Positions 31,678-40,387 of a DNA stretch of 48,044 nucleotides are shown one piece after another. Source of the DNA: Pleomorphomonas carboxyditropha (GTDB lineage Bacteria > Pseudomonadota > Alphaproteobacteria > Rhizobiales > Pleomorphomonadaceae). Position 1 is the stretch's first letter; each line of letters begins with the position of its first letter. Made by a program: the position numbers and the translations under genes. The stretch covers positions 1-48,044 of the forward strand of contig NZ_NQVN01000029.1 of assembly GCF_002770725.1 (NCBI RefSeq). The letters are read 5' to 3'. The notes under the pieces were generated by a model. That model was not told the DNA's origin. It saw only the letters and a program-made list of their open reading frames with translations, and ran no database searches.

Positions 31678-33747
31678 ATGCCCGTTGTGCCGACCTATGA
31701 AGACCGTGGCATTCGCCTCGACCCCGGCCTCAATTTCCGCGACACCACCCGCGCCACCGGCGAGATGTTCGGCTCCGGCATCGGCGAGGCGCTGGGCAGC
31801 GTGGGGCGGGGGCTGATCGATATCGGGCAGGCGGTGGCCGAGGTGAAGGATCTCGACGCCACCAACGAGGCCAAGGACAGCAACAACACCTTCATGGGTG
31901 GTGCGCGCGAACTCAGCTACGGCAAAAGCGGCTATATGGGCACCAGTGGCCGGGCAGCGGTGGAGGGGCTGGAGGGATACAAAGCGAGCCTGTTGCAACT
32001 GGCGAAAGACGGGGCCGCCGGCCTGTCGCCATTGGCGCAGAGAAAATACTGGGACGCCAGCAACGTCACGATCAACAACCTGATGGACGAAGCCTCCAGG
32101 CATGCCATGACGCAGCGCGGCGTGTGGACGGTGCAGACCAGCAAGGCGCGCGTCGATACCTTCCGCGAAAATGCGGCGGCGAGCTGGGATACCAACGACG
32201 AGAAGCTGGATATGATCGCCGGTTTCACGGAGCTTCAGAATATCGGCGGTCTTCTAGGATGGCATGCCGATGATCTCGCCGGCCAGTCGGCAGAGCTGAT
32301 TTCCGGCGTGCACGAGGACCGCATCGTCAGAAAGGCCGAAACCGATCCGATCGGTGCGGCCGCCGATATCGAAAGCCAGAAGGGCTTCCTGCTGCCCGAC
32401 GCCCAGAACAGGCTGAAGGCCACCGTCGGCGAGGCGGCGCTCGACGAAACGACACGGCAGGATGGCGTCGCCTTCGCAGAGGGAAAGCGAAAGCCGGCCG
32501 AGGCCGCGAACCCGCTTTTCGCGGAGGCAGGCGCCGACGCCACGGGGCGCGCTGCCGGGCCGACGCCGGAGCGGGCTCTCCTGCTTGGCCGCATCACGGG
32601 CGACGACGCGGGGAAGGTGCCCCGCCTCGATTCCAACTTCGCTACCAATCTTTCCGCCCTCATGGACGACGCTCCCCCGAAGTTCCGCGACGACATTGGC
32701 ATCCGCTTTCCGCAAAGCGAAGCGGACGGCCCGGGGCGAACGGTCGATCTCACCTACAAAGGCGAAAGCCTTTCCGTCGCTCCGTCGCAGTTGCAGGACT
32801 GGGCGCGGCGCAATGCCGGACGCTATGGCCTGCGCATGCCGGTCGGCGGGGCGGGCGGTTCGGTGGTGGCCGCCGCCGACGGCGTCACCGCGCGGGCGCT
32901 GGCGCCGTCGTCCGGGCAGATCGACGCGCATCTCGCGGCGATTGCCGATCCGCGCCGCCGCGACATTGCCCGGCAGGCGATCCTCGGCACGCTTGAACAG
33001 CAGAGCCAGCAGGAGCTGCAGCAGCAGATGGCGGCCAAGGCCGAGCTGTGGCGGCAGGTCGGCGCCGGGGTAGCGCCGGACCAGGTGCCATTCAGCGTCC
33101 GGCAGGGGGCGGGCCGTGATGCGGTGGCCTCGGCGCGCAGCTATGCCGCAAAAACGCTGGCCGGCCCGCCCGACACCGACGAGGTGCTCTTGCGCGACAT
33201 GTATCTTTACGCCGCCAGCCGGCCGGAGGACTTCGCGCGGCTCGATCTCAACGACTATCGCGACCGCCTCGAGGGATCCGATCTCAAGGTGCTCGCCGCG
33301 GCGCAATCGGCGATCGGCCAGGACAGCCGCAAGGCGCGCGACCAGGGCGCCGAGCTCGCCAGCGCCTTCGACTTGGCGAAGACACGGCTGGAAGAGGCGG
33401 GCGCGATAGGTTCCGGCGGCGGGGAAAGCGCCGAACAGCGCCAACTGCTGGCCCAGGTGCAGAACGCGCTTTACGACGACCTTGCCGCCTTCCGCAAGGC
33501 CAACCCTTCGACCAGGCCGACGACGGCCGACTTCCAGAAGATGATCAACCCGCACATCCTTGGCTATTACATCACGCCGCGCCCGGCAGCGGAGAGCGGC
33601 GCCGGCAAGCCTGTGCGATTTGGCGACATCTCGCCCAACCTTCGCGACAGCATCGCCCGCCAACTGCAACAGGAACTCGGCCGCCAGCCGACCGATGGCG
33701 AGGTGGCGCGAGAGTATCAGGCATTCCGGCTGGCGCAGGGGGCGTGA
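31678..33747 (+). CDS. Ejection-type protein with degenerate M15 peptidase domain (array module B)
   Basis: 689 residues. The first 40 residues are identical to module A, then the sequences part, but the layout stays parallel: helical region, KAETDPIGAAADIESQKGFL (compare LAETDPIKALNY in A), then the hydrolase position. Here residues about 297-389 resemble the D-Ala-D-Ala carboxypeptidase (M15) family: RLDSNFATNLSALMDDAPPK and GRTVDLTYKGESLSVAPSQL, then WARRNAGRYGLRMPVG. The SGYRS and SxHxxG region and the final WHxE are missing, so zinc ligands are lost and activity is unlikely. Long helices follow (500-650). It ends with the tail GRQPTDGEVAREYQAFRLAQ, shared by two array fragments. Probable envelope-spanning ejection protein. 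Confidence 0.75.
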   Translation: MPVVPTYEDRGIRLDPGLNFRDTTRATGEMFGSGIGEALGSVGRGLIDIGQAVAEVKDLDATNEAKDSNNTFMGGARELSYGKSGYMGTSGRAAVEGLEGYKASLLQLAKDGAAGLSPLAQRKYWDASNVTINNLMDEASRHAMTQRGVWTVQTSKARVDTFRENAAASWDTNDEKLDMIAGFTELQNIGGLLGWHADDLAGQSAELISGVHEDRIVRKAETDPIGAAADIESQKGFLLPDAQNRLKATVGEAALDETTRQDGVAFAEGKRKPAEAANPLFAEAGADATGRAAGPTPERALLLGRITGDDAGKVPRLDSNFATNLSALMDDAPPKFRDDIGIRFPQSEADGPGRTVDLTYKGESLSVAPSQLQDWARRNAGRYGLRMPVGGAGGSVVAAADGVTARALAPSSGQIDAHLAAIADPRRRDIARQAILGTLEQQSQQELQQQMAAKAELWRQVGAGVAPDQVPFSVRQGAGRDAVASARSYAAKTLAGPPDTDEVLLRDMYLYAASRPEDFARLDLNDYRDRLEGSDLKVLAAAQSAIGQDSRKARDQGAELASAFDLAKTRLEEAGAIGSGGGESAEQRQLLAQVQNALYDDLAAFRKANPSTRPTTADFQKMINPHILGYYITPRPAAESGAGKPVRFGDISPNLRDSIARQLQQELGRQPTDGEVAREYQAFRLAQGA

Positions 33748-33953
33748 GGGCGGGGCGCTCTTTCGAAGGCGGCAAGCTGGCGGTTTGGAATGCGAGGTCA
33801 CCGCGACATTCGTCGTGGTCTTCGTCGCCAAGGATAACAGGCAGTTGCGCACGCGGACGCGCGAATTCGGTGCATTCAAAGAAAAGACCATTGCGGGCAA
33901 GGAGGCTGTTTTCGTATAAGTTGCCTTTATACAGCTAATGGTAGAATCCCGCT

Positions 33954-34517
33954 ATGGACCTGCTGGTGGAATCGATCCTCTCTCCTATATATTGGCTGGC
34001 CGCAAAGGCCTTATTTTTTCTCTCCCGCTCCTTCCTTATCCCAATCTTCGGAGTGCCTTTTATTTCCGCAGCGGCTGTCCTGCATTTTGCAAAGCCAGAG
34101 TTCAAGCTCGGTCGAGCCGGCTATTTTTTCGCAATATCATTATTCTTTCTGCTCGCCTTAGTAAGCCTGAAACTGATATTTGTATCCTTACTCTTTCTTC
34201 CGAAGAGTAATTTTTTCCCGCTATGGGTGCTGGCTACCTATGGCTGCCTTGTCGCGATGGGCATTTTGCTCGGACTAGCATCCGCCGCCCGGGCCATGGA
34301 TGCTTATGGCCATCGCACCTATTGGTTTTTGGGGTTCATTCCGATTGCCAACTTGGCATTGCTTATCAAGCGACCGCAGGAGCCAAAGGGACTAGACTTT
34401 CAGAGACTGGCCGGAAACACCCTGCTGATCATCATTGGCATCCTGCTCATAGGAACGGTCAAACTGCAGATGGAGTTTCTACAGCGTGGGGTGGTGGTAA
34501 TCGTTGGCAATGGGTAG
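33954..34517 (+). CDS. Polytopic membrane protein, short paralogue
   Basis: 187 residues with about five hydrophobic segments. FAKPEFKLGRAGYFFAISLF and LLGLASAARAMDAYGHRTYW followed by FLGFIPIANLALLIKRPQEP align with the gene at 41505 (KPKFRLGRAAYFF; LLGLASAARSNDAYGHWKNW; FLGFIPI in the form YLGFIPI). It ends soon after the membrane domain (LQRGVVVIVGNG), so it lacks the 200-residue C-terminal domain of its paralogue. It follows module B on the same strand. Probably inner membrane; function unknown. Confidence 0.7.
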   Translation: MDLLVESILSPIYWLAAKALFFLSRSFLIPIFGVPFISAAAVLHFAKPEFKLGRAGYFFAISLFFLLALVSLKLIFVSLLFLPKSNFFPLWVLATYGCLVAMGILLGLASAARAMDAYGHRTYWFLGFIPIANLALLIKRPQEPKGLDFQRLAGNTLLIIIGILLIGTVKLQMEFLQRGVVVIVGNG

Positions 34518-34549
34518 GTGGCAATCGATCATCGCTCGATGTCACGCAA

Positions 34550-34676
34550 GATAAGGGTAGGCAGCGGCGGGAAGACGACACGCGCAGGCAATTCCTAACC
34601 GTGACCTGACCGCAAGCCGACAGACGGCGAGGTGGCGCGGGAGTATCAGGCGTTCCGGCAGGCGCAGGGGGCGTGA
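34550..34676 (+). pseudogene. Array fragment: N-module piece joined to C-terminal tail
   Basis: 34550-34609 reads DKGRQRREDDTRRQFLTVT and stop, matching YKGRQRRDDDARKQFQTVAQ of module D. Directly after it, 34611-34676 reads RKPTDGEVAREYQAFRQAQG and stop, matching the end of module B. The two ends of a large gene are thus joined with the middle deleted. Confidence 0.7.
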
Positions 34677-35035
34677 GGGCGGGGCTTCTCGATGAAGGCT
34701 CAGGGCGTGATGTCTCAGACGCGCTACGTTGATTTATCTCCGCCATGCCGAAATGGGCGGATGAAGGCATTGAACGCCAAAACAAAAAGTCATCGGAGGT
34801 TTCGACCTCATATTCGAGACGAACCAACTAGCCCGCAAAGTCAAATAAACGGCAAGAGGATCGGACGTGCGGACCCTCAGCTTCAGCGACTATGCCTCTC
34901 CTGGAGGCGAGTCGGCAATGGACTGCAACCATTTCTAGAGTCGTGGTGAATACAGAGGATAGAAAGCTAGAAGACGGAGCTTTGGAGTCCCCGATGTCGC
35001 CGACTGCCGGACGGATCGGTGCCGCCGATCACCAC

Positions 35036-35064
35036 GGAGACCCACCACGACTTAGCGTCTGGCC
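35036..35064 (+). promoter_or_regulatory. Bipartite array element, copy C
   Basis: GGAGACC, 9 nt, TTAG, CGTCTGGCC; 53 nt before TTG 35089. Flanks are closely similar to copy D. Confidence 0.68.
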
Positions 35065-35088
35065 TGATCCTTTTCGGGAGGCAGGCCT

Positions 35089-35459
35089 TTGCTCACCCCT
35101 GACGAATACGGCGCCTACAAGGGTAGGCAGCGGCGGGGGACGACGACGCGCGCAAGCAATTCCTGGCTGTGGCCCGGCTGGAAAAGATCGGTTCGACCGC
35201 CAGCGATGCACAGATTTCCGACGAAGTTGCCGCCGCGACCCGGAATAGGCCGGCGCCGATTGAACTGGTCAAAGACAATCGGGAGTTGTTCGGCCGGATC
35301 GCCGACGACGCGCGAATGGACGAAATCCGTGCCAGCGCGCCCAAGCTATTTGCGTATCTGGGTGATCCTGATGGCGCGGCCATCCCCAGGGACGACTTCT
35401 GGGTTGGTGACAGTGTGAGGGAGACGCACTTTATGGGCTCGTGGCGCCAACGTAGATGA
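35089..35459 (+). pseudogene. Frameshifted N-terminal module of a polyvalent protein (array module C)
   Basis: It starts TTG 35089 with GGGAG upstream and reads LLTPDEYGAYKGRQRR, then two extra G bases (compared with module D) shift the frame. The second frame continues DDDARKQFLAVARLEKIGST and AAATRNRPAPIELVKDNREL, then RIADDARMDEIRASAPKLFA. This is the same module as the start of D and F (AATGNRPAPAGLVEDNREL in F). It stops at 35459, antisense to the end of a membrane-protein gene. Confidence 0.75.
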
Positions 35460-35772
35460 AATAGCTCAAGATGAGCATGCAAACGATGGCGGTGCCGAGC
35501 CCTGCCGTCGGCACATTGTCTTTGCGCTTGCGTCGCACCAAAGCGAAAAAGAGCAGCGAAAGAAGAAACAGGCCCAGCGCAAACCCGAGTTGCTCGCCGA
35601 TGAACCCGGATATTCCAAAAGGACGGTCCGGAATGCTCTGGCCGGTCGCTATGGCCATGACCACCGTTATGACCAGAGACAAGCCGAGCAGGATGAGCAT
35701 GCATTTGTTCCTGCCGTTGCTTTTTGACGCCGCGACCTGTTCAATCGCCTCTTGCGTTCCATCCTGCTGCAT
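35431..35772 (-). CDS. Small membrane protein, array family (copy 1)
   Basis: 113 residues from ATG 35772 with a strong GGAGG 6 nt upstream. A polar N-terminus MQQDGTQEAIEQVAASKSNG, then RNKCMLILLGLSLVITVVMA (TM1), FALGLFLLSLLFFALVRRKR (TM2) and PTAGLGTAIVCMLILSYFIY (TM3). It aligns with the gene at 39560 across NRNKC(M/L)LIL, LFF(F)A(I/L)VR and PxAGLGT. It lies opposite to the phage modules, downstream of a small broken gene with which it is probably cotranscribed. Confidence 0.75.
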   Translation of the reverse strand: MQQDGTQEAIEQVAASKSNGRNKCMLILLGLSLVITVVMAIATGQSIPDRPFGISGFIGEQLGFALGLFLLSLLFFALVRRKRKDNVPTAGLGTAIVCMLILSYFIYVGATSP

Positions 35773-35790
35773 ATCTTACCTCCCGCGCTG

Positions 35791-35919
35791 TCACTCAACC
35801 TTGATATTGGTCTTCGCCCATTCCAGAAGCTCTTTGCGGCAGGCGGCCAGCAGGTCCTGATCCTGCAGGAAAGGCATGACGCGGGACGACAAGACGAAGG
35901 CGTGCCGGCTGAGTTCCAT
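35791..35919 (-). CDS. Small or broken gene upstream of the membrane protein
   Basis: 42 residues, MELSRHAFVLSSRVMPFLQD and QDLLAACRKELLEWAKTNIK, ending 18 nt before the next start. The N-terminal part seems to continue in another frame to about 35995 (LLETRWYQAKKLQWAGGVRP), which suggests a roughly 65-residue gene broken by a frameshift. The family is not recognised. Confidence 0.4.
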   Translation of the reverse strand: MELSRHAFVLSSRVMPFLQDQDLLAACRKELLEWAKTNIKVE

Positions 35920-35999
35920 CGTTGATGTCAGGAACAGGACGGACGCCGCCGGCCCACTGCAACTTTTTGGCCTGATACCAGCGAGTTTCGAGCAAACTC

Positions 36000-36323
36000 T
36001 TAAGGGAACAACATATCGGCGCGATAGAGCAAGCCGCAAAAGATCAGTGTGGTGATGATGCCCGATATCAGTCCGGCCTTGGGAACGTCGGCCCAACGCC
36101 TCAGCCTGACGATACCGAAGACAAGCAGCCCGGCGAAGAAAGGGATGCCGGCCTCACCCAGAAGTTCTCCGACCCATCGTCCCTGGGCGCCGCGGAAGTG
36201 GCCAACTTCATCGCCTCTGTGCAGCTTGAGCGCAAGGCTGCCGACGACCGAAAGAAGAAACAGGATAGCGATGCTCTTCCAAAAGCCGCTCCTTTTCTCT
36301 TGAGGACTATAGTCTCGCAGCAT
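36000..36323 (-). CDS. Small membrane protein, array family (copy 2)
   Basis: 107 residues from ATG 36323 with AGGTAAGA upstream. TM segments: SIAILFLLSVVGSLALKL, IPFFAGLLVFGIVRLRRW and AGLISGIITTLIFCGLLYRA. The order of TM1, a variable external loop, then (L/F)FxG/AxxxFxIVRxxR and xPxAGLxxGI is the same as in the genes at 35431 and 39560, so it is a diverged member. It is the first gene of a minus-strand group reading toward module C. Confidence 0.68.
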   Translation of the reverse strand: MLRDYSPQEKRSGFWKSIAILFLLSVVGSLALKLHRGDEVGHFRGAQGRWVGELLGEAGIPFFAGLLVFGIVRLRRWADVPKAGLISGIITTLIFCGLLYRADMLFP

Positions 36324-36526
36324 TTTCTTACCTTTCGCTCGAGCCTTTAAACAGACATCGCAGGTTCATTGTCAGTCATTGCGAATGCGCCAATTTAGTG
36401 GGCGAGTCGGCAGCGGGCTGCAACTCCTTTTAGAATTAGGGCGACTACGGGGACCGGCGACCTGCACCCTAATGCCCATGGCGTTCCCATCGGCCGATCG
36501 TATCGATCGGCGTTGCCGATCAGCAC

Positions 36527-36555
36527 GGAAACCCACCACGACTTAGCGTCTGGCC
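36527..36555 (+). promoter_or_regulatory. Bipartite array element, copy D
   Basis: GGAAACC, 9 nt, TTAG, CGTCTGGCC; 52 nt before TTG 36579. Confidence 0.7.
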
Positions 36556-36578
36556 TGATCCTTTTGGGAGACAGGCCT

Positions 36579-39491
36579 TTGCTCACCCCTGACAATTACG
36601 ACGCCTACAAGGGTAGGCAGCGGCGGGACGACGACGCGCGCAAGCAGTTCCAGACCGTGGCCCAGCTGGAAGACGACGGCACGCCCCGCACGGACGCCCT
36701 GCTCTCCGAGCAAGTGGCCGACCTGACGGGAAACAAGCCGGCGCCGGAGGAGGTGGTCAGAGACAACCGCGAGGCGTTCTGCAAGGTCGTCGACGATGCG
36801 GAGATGGACGCGCTTCGAACCAGCGCGCCCAAGCTGTTCGACTATCTGAGCAACCCCAAAAACCCGCCCGTCGCCAGGGAACACTACCCCTCGCTCGTGG
36901 CTATCGAGCAGGCGGCAAACAAGGCCATCGATGCGTCACGTCGCCCGATAGGCGGAGCGTTCTGGCCGGGATTGCAGTTGGCTTCAGCCTCCATCCCGGC
37001 GGTCTCGGCGCCGATCGGGGACGCGGAGGTTTCTCCGCCCATTCTTGCGGCGAATTCGGGAAAGCCTGTTCCCGTTCCACTTCCGCGCCCGATGGAGGCG
37101 CCAACCGCCGCCGCCAATCCGCCCGTTGGTGCAGGCGTGACAGACAGCATTCCCGCCGAGACACCGGAAAACGCGGACGTGCCTAACGCCGGTGCTCCGG
37201 CGGTATCGGGGCCGGTCGCCTCTCCTTCGGCACCGCAGAACAATGCGGGCGTACCCACCGCTGCCGTGCCGGGTGCCGCTCCAGCAGGAACGGAACAGAT
37301 CAATGTGCCTCCGCTGACTTCATCTGAAGGGATGAAGCCGGTCGTCGCGGCGCCAGTGGTAGGGGGGACTGAGGCAAAAGCTCCGGAGCGGGGTTCTCCC
37401 GTCGCTATTTCTCCAGAGCAGGACAAGCTCATCAGTGCGGTTGCCGGCGGCAACCAAGGCTCTCTGTACTATCTTCACCTCAGCATCGATCAGCATCCGG
37501 GCATTCGACGGCATGAGGCTCATCGCCTGGTTGACCAGATGGCCTACGGTCTTGTCGGACGAAAGGCTGCGGAGAGGGAGTTGCGAGCCCTGTTCGCTTC
37601 GGCGGGGCAACCGTCTGGCGCTCCAGCCGGTAATGAAGCCTATACCGGTCCCGACGCGACGGCCTGGGAACGGGGGCGGTATGACGCCTATCCCCTGCCG
37701 TCGCTCACAGATCCCTTGAACATGTTTCGCCCACCGGCTCCCTACGATGGTGCCGTTTTTGAAGCGCCGAAGCCCACTGCGCCAAACGGGCCCATTCCGA
37801 TTGGAAGTTGGACGGTGGCGGCCAATTCCGAACTCATTTCTCCCGAATACGCGAAGGGATTAATTAGATGGGCTATAACTTCGTATGGGCAAGCCGAAGA
37901 ATTTATTGGACAGCTTTCCGAGCCGTCTCCTGAAAAAATTAGAGAAATAGAGGATATTGCTAATGCAATCGCTTATGCAAAAATTCAAGATTATGATAAA
38001 CTTCGTGTAATGGCGAGTCAGCAGTATTTCTACTATTACAAAGATTTGTATAGAGAGCTAGATTCAGTTGTTTTCGAGCATAAAGATCCGAAAAAAGTAC
38101 TTGAATATTTGAATGGAGTGAGGCTTGACACTCAAAGCTCCGCTCGAAGGCATCAAGCGTCCGGAGAGTATTGGCAAAATTACGCTCGAACGGAATGGGC
38201 TGCCACGCCCGGTCAGGAAAATAGCTTAGCTAGCCTGGCCGGAGAGGCCACTCCTGATATCCTGGCGGCTTTGAGCATTCCACGAATTGCAGGCGCGATT
38301 GGATTGGCTCTTTACGGGGCTTTGCGCTCGGGAGGGGCTGGAGTCTCCAAGGCGCGCGAGGCCGGAGCCAGCGAGGTCGTTCAAACTGAAGCCGGTTGGT
38401 GGAATGCGGGATGGGGTGCGCTTTCCTCGCTTCCCTTCGCGGAAAAGGTGGCGAAAATCCCATTCGTCAAAAACGCTCTTGGTCGAACGGCGGGCACACT
38501 GTTGACCGCTGGCATGGAAGGGGTGCAGCAGGCAACTCAGAAGACCGGGGAAAATTTAATTTCGTGGTGGAAGTTTGATAAAAATCAAGAATGGCTGGAG
38601 GGGACAGGGGGGGCCTTTCTAGGTGGAGCTATTTCTTCCTATTTTGGTAATGTTATCGGACAAGTACATGCAAGTGGTCGAAATTATACTGCTCTGAAGA
38701 GTATTTCGAGCGAATCTAGTTCATGGAGGGCAAGCGGACAAGATCTTGAAGTGCTTCGCGATTTCGTTGGAGAGAAGTTAAAGGGGGAGCCGGCCGAATA
38801 TCTTTATATATCTCCGGATGAATTCTTCGTTGGCATGAAGGAGATCGGTGCAGAGCCGCGCGAGGTTTTCCGAAAAATAAAGGGAGCTCCCATATCGGAT
38901 TTCGACACAGCCGTATCGACTGGTGGCGATCTGCGTATTCCCACCGCCAGTTATCTCGTGGATTTCGCTGGAATGAAGGAGGGGGAGGCCATGCTGAGGC
39001 ATCTTCGCCTCGATCCGTCCGATATGCCATGGGCAGTGGCCGAGAAATACAACGAAGAAGTTCGCAAAGCGCTTGAGGAGATAACAAAGGAGGCTCCCCA
39101 ATGGAGGGCCAAACTCGATACTGGCACCGAACCAGTCGCAGCCTCCACTGGTGTCCCTACTGACAAACCTTCGCCGACGTCCGCCAATGGTCCTTCGCTT
39201 GACACTAGAAGCACTAATCCGCCCTCCGACTCCTCTCGCCAAACACACGAGAAACGAAAAACACAACAGCAGAAAAGGAACGAAGCGCGCAGGGAAGCAG
39301 AAGCTCAGCAGCAGGCGGATGGTGCGAAGATCCGGCAGAATAACGCCGATAAAAAGAGAGAGGCCTCAAGACAACACAAGGTTGCAAAGGAAGAAAGGAA
39401 GCGCGCCTTCTGGAAAACTCAAAAGGAGCTTTCCGAGGGGCCGGCGCCTTCTACAGACAAAGATACGCTCATGCGCTCGATTTCTCCTTGA
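36579..39491 (+). CDS. Large polyvalent-type virion protein (array module D)
   Basis: 970 residues from TTG 36579 (GGGAG upstream and alignment with modules C and F; an earlier TTG at 36513 would include the element). N-module LLTPDNYDAYKGRQRRDDDA to about 110; a Pro/Ala-rich linker (130-290); an A/T-rich segment coding a helical domain at about 425-530 (EEFIGQLSEPSPEKIREIED, QQYFYYYKDLYRELDSVVFE); a hydrophobic glycine-rich region at 557-590 (PRIAGAIGLALYGALRSGGA); and a polyvalent-protein-type domain at 735-800 (AEYLYISPDEFFVGMKEIGA, TGGDLRIPTASYLVDFAG). A charged coiled-coil tail ends DTLMRSISP. The last domain is typical of giant phage virion proteins ejected with the DNA. Module F has the same architecture. 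Confidence 0.75.
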   Translation: MLTPDNYDAYKGRQRRDDDARKQFQTVAQLEDDGTPRTDALLSEQVADLTGNKPAPEEVVRDNREAFCKVVDDAEMDALRTSAPKLFDYLSNPKNPPVAREHYPSLVAIEQAANKAIDASRRPIGGAFWPGLQLASASIPAVSAPIGDAEVSPPILAANSGKPVPVPLPRPMEAPTAAANPPVGAGVTDSIPAETPENADVPNAGAPAVSGPVASPSAPQNNAGVPTAAVPGAAPAGTEQINVPPLTSSEGMKPVVAAPVVGGTEAKAPERGSPVAISPEQDKLISAVAGGNQGSLYYLHLSIDQHPGIRRHEAHRLVDQMAYGLVGRKAAERELRALFASAGQPSGAPAGNEAYTGPDATAWERGRYDAYPLPSLTDPLNMFRPPAPYDGAVFEAPKPTAPNGPIPIGSWTVAANSELISPEYAKGLIRWAITSYGQAEEFIGQLSEPSPEKIREIEDIANAIAYAKIQDYDKLRVMASQQYFYYYKDLYRELDSVVFEHKDPKKVLEYLNGVRLDTQSSARRHQASGEYWQNYARTEWAATPGQENSLASLAGEATPDILAALSIPRIAGAIGLALYGALRSGGAGVSKAREAGASEVVQTEAGWWNAGWGALSSLPFAEKVAKIPFVKNALGRTAGTLLTAGMEGVQQATQKTGENLISWWKFDKNQEWLEGTGGAFLGGAISSYFGNVIGQVHASGRNYTALKSISSESSSWRASGQDLEVLRDFVGEKLKGEPAEYLYISPDEFFVGMKEIGAEPREVFRKIKGAPISDFDTAVSTGGDLRIPTASYLVDFAGMKEGEAMLRHLRLDPSDMPWAVAEKYNEEVRKALEEITKEAPQWRAKLDTGTEPVAASTGVPTDKPSPTSANGPSLDTRSTNPPSDSSRQTHEKRKTQQQKRNEARREAEAQQQADGAKIRQNNADKKREASRQHKVAKEERKRAFWKTQKELSEGPAPSTDKDTLMRSISP

Positions 39492-39559
39492 AGTCCCTTC
39501 TAGGCCAATCCGGACGCAAGACCGAGAGCTGTCTGGCTGTGAGGCCTAACGCATTTGTT

Positions 39560-39961
39560 TCAACGCTGCGATGATCCAGCGTCTTCAGCATGGGTCGCTT
39601 CATAACTCTTGTCTATGAGGTTTGCGTCCTTGTGAGTCGTAATGCCGAACAGCAGGAGTGCAGCAGCGATGCCTGTGCCGAGCCCTGCTAACGGCGTGGA
39701 GCCGCCGCGGATCAACCTGACTATTGCAAAAAAGAACAAGGAAAAGATGTATGTCGTGATCGTGGCCCCGGTTATTCCTCCCCAGTAATACGCTGTTGAG
39801 GAGGAATAAGTTCCTGGGCTTGCGATATCGGCGATCTCTACACTTATGCTAGCCAAAACAAGAGAGGTGAGAAACAAAATCAGAAGGCATTTATTCCGGT
39901 TTTTGCCCTTAATTGATTTGGCTTCTCTCTCTCTTTCTTGATCGTCCTGATTCATTTTCAT
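39560..39961 (-). CDS. Small membrane protein, array family (copy 3)
   Basis: 133 residues if started at ATG 39961. An upstream GTG at 40036 is possible, but the homologous copy at 35431 begins at the equivalent MNQDD position (39955). GKNRNKCLLILFLTSLVLAS (TM1), TTYIFSLFFFAIVRLIRGGS (TM2) and PLAGLGTGIAAALLLFGITT (TM3), with a polar tail ending EDAGSSQR. It is opposite in strand to modules D and E and lies between them. Confidence 0.7.
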   Translation of the reverse strand: MKMNQDDQEREREAKSIKGKNRNKCLLILFLTSLVLASISVEIADIASPGTYSSSTAYYWGGITGATITTYIFSLFFFAIVRLIRGGSTPLAGLGTGIAAALLLFGITTHKDANLIDKSYEATHAEDAGSSQR

Positions 39962-40063
39962 CTGAGCCTGTGGCAAACGGGCGTGCTCGCCCAATTTCGT
40001 TGATGGAGCGGCTGATTGCTCTCTGTTGATTTCCACTATGCTCTCTCAGGATGTGAGGAGACA

Positions 40064-40387
40064 ATGGCGGACAACCTTCTCGGAACTCGCGATGAATACG
40101 TAAAGGGCCAGCGAACGAGCGCAGGTCCGCTAGGTGGTGATGGCATCGCCAGCCATGGCGGAAACCCTCCGGCCTCTAGCATACGGCACTCCTGCCGTTG
40201 GGGAATGCCGCCCTGTCGACCAAAGCCAATCTCAAGCTCGTTTGCACCGGCCCACATCGGCTCAAGAGAGCGGGCGGACGCCTGCCTTCTCTACGGCCCG
40301 CGAAAAGCTCGGAGGTTCGACTTCATTTCCCTCGCACAATGCGCGGGAAGCTGGTCGGTCCTGCCCGCCCTATTGTCGGAGAATAGA
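40064..40387 (+). pseudogene. Degenerate N-terminal module (array module E, 5' part)
   Basis: ATG 40064 with GAGGAG upstream reads MADNLLGTRDEYVKGQRTSA, recalling LLTPDEYGAYKGRQRR of modules C and D, but then loses similarity. A second possible start (CTG 40213, 53 nt after element E) lies where TTG lies in module F, and its frame ends at a stop near 40386. Both look like eroded starts of a former large gene. Confidence 0.45.
40160..40188 (+). promoter_or_regulatory. Bipartite array element, copy E
   Basis: GGAAACC, 9 nt, CTAG, CATACGGCA. The following GGGGAATGCCGCC and the 53-nt distance to the start-like codon equal copy F. Confidence 0.65.

Larger units (their letters stand above)
34518..35088. 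other. Gap holding array debris and a duplicated leader
   Basis: No intact gene. It contains the fused N/C fragment (34550-34676) and, at about 34905-35088, a stretch that matches the region upstream of module D (about 36400-36580): GGCGAGTCGGCA, CTGCAACC and then the bipartite element. The leader was duplicated together with the N-terminal module. Confidence 0.6.
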
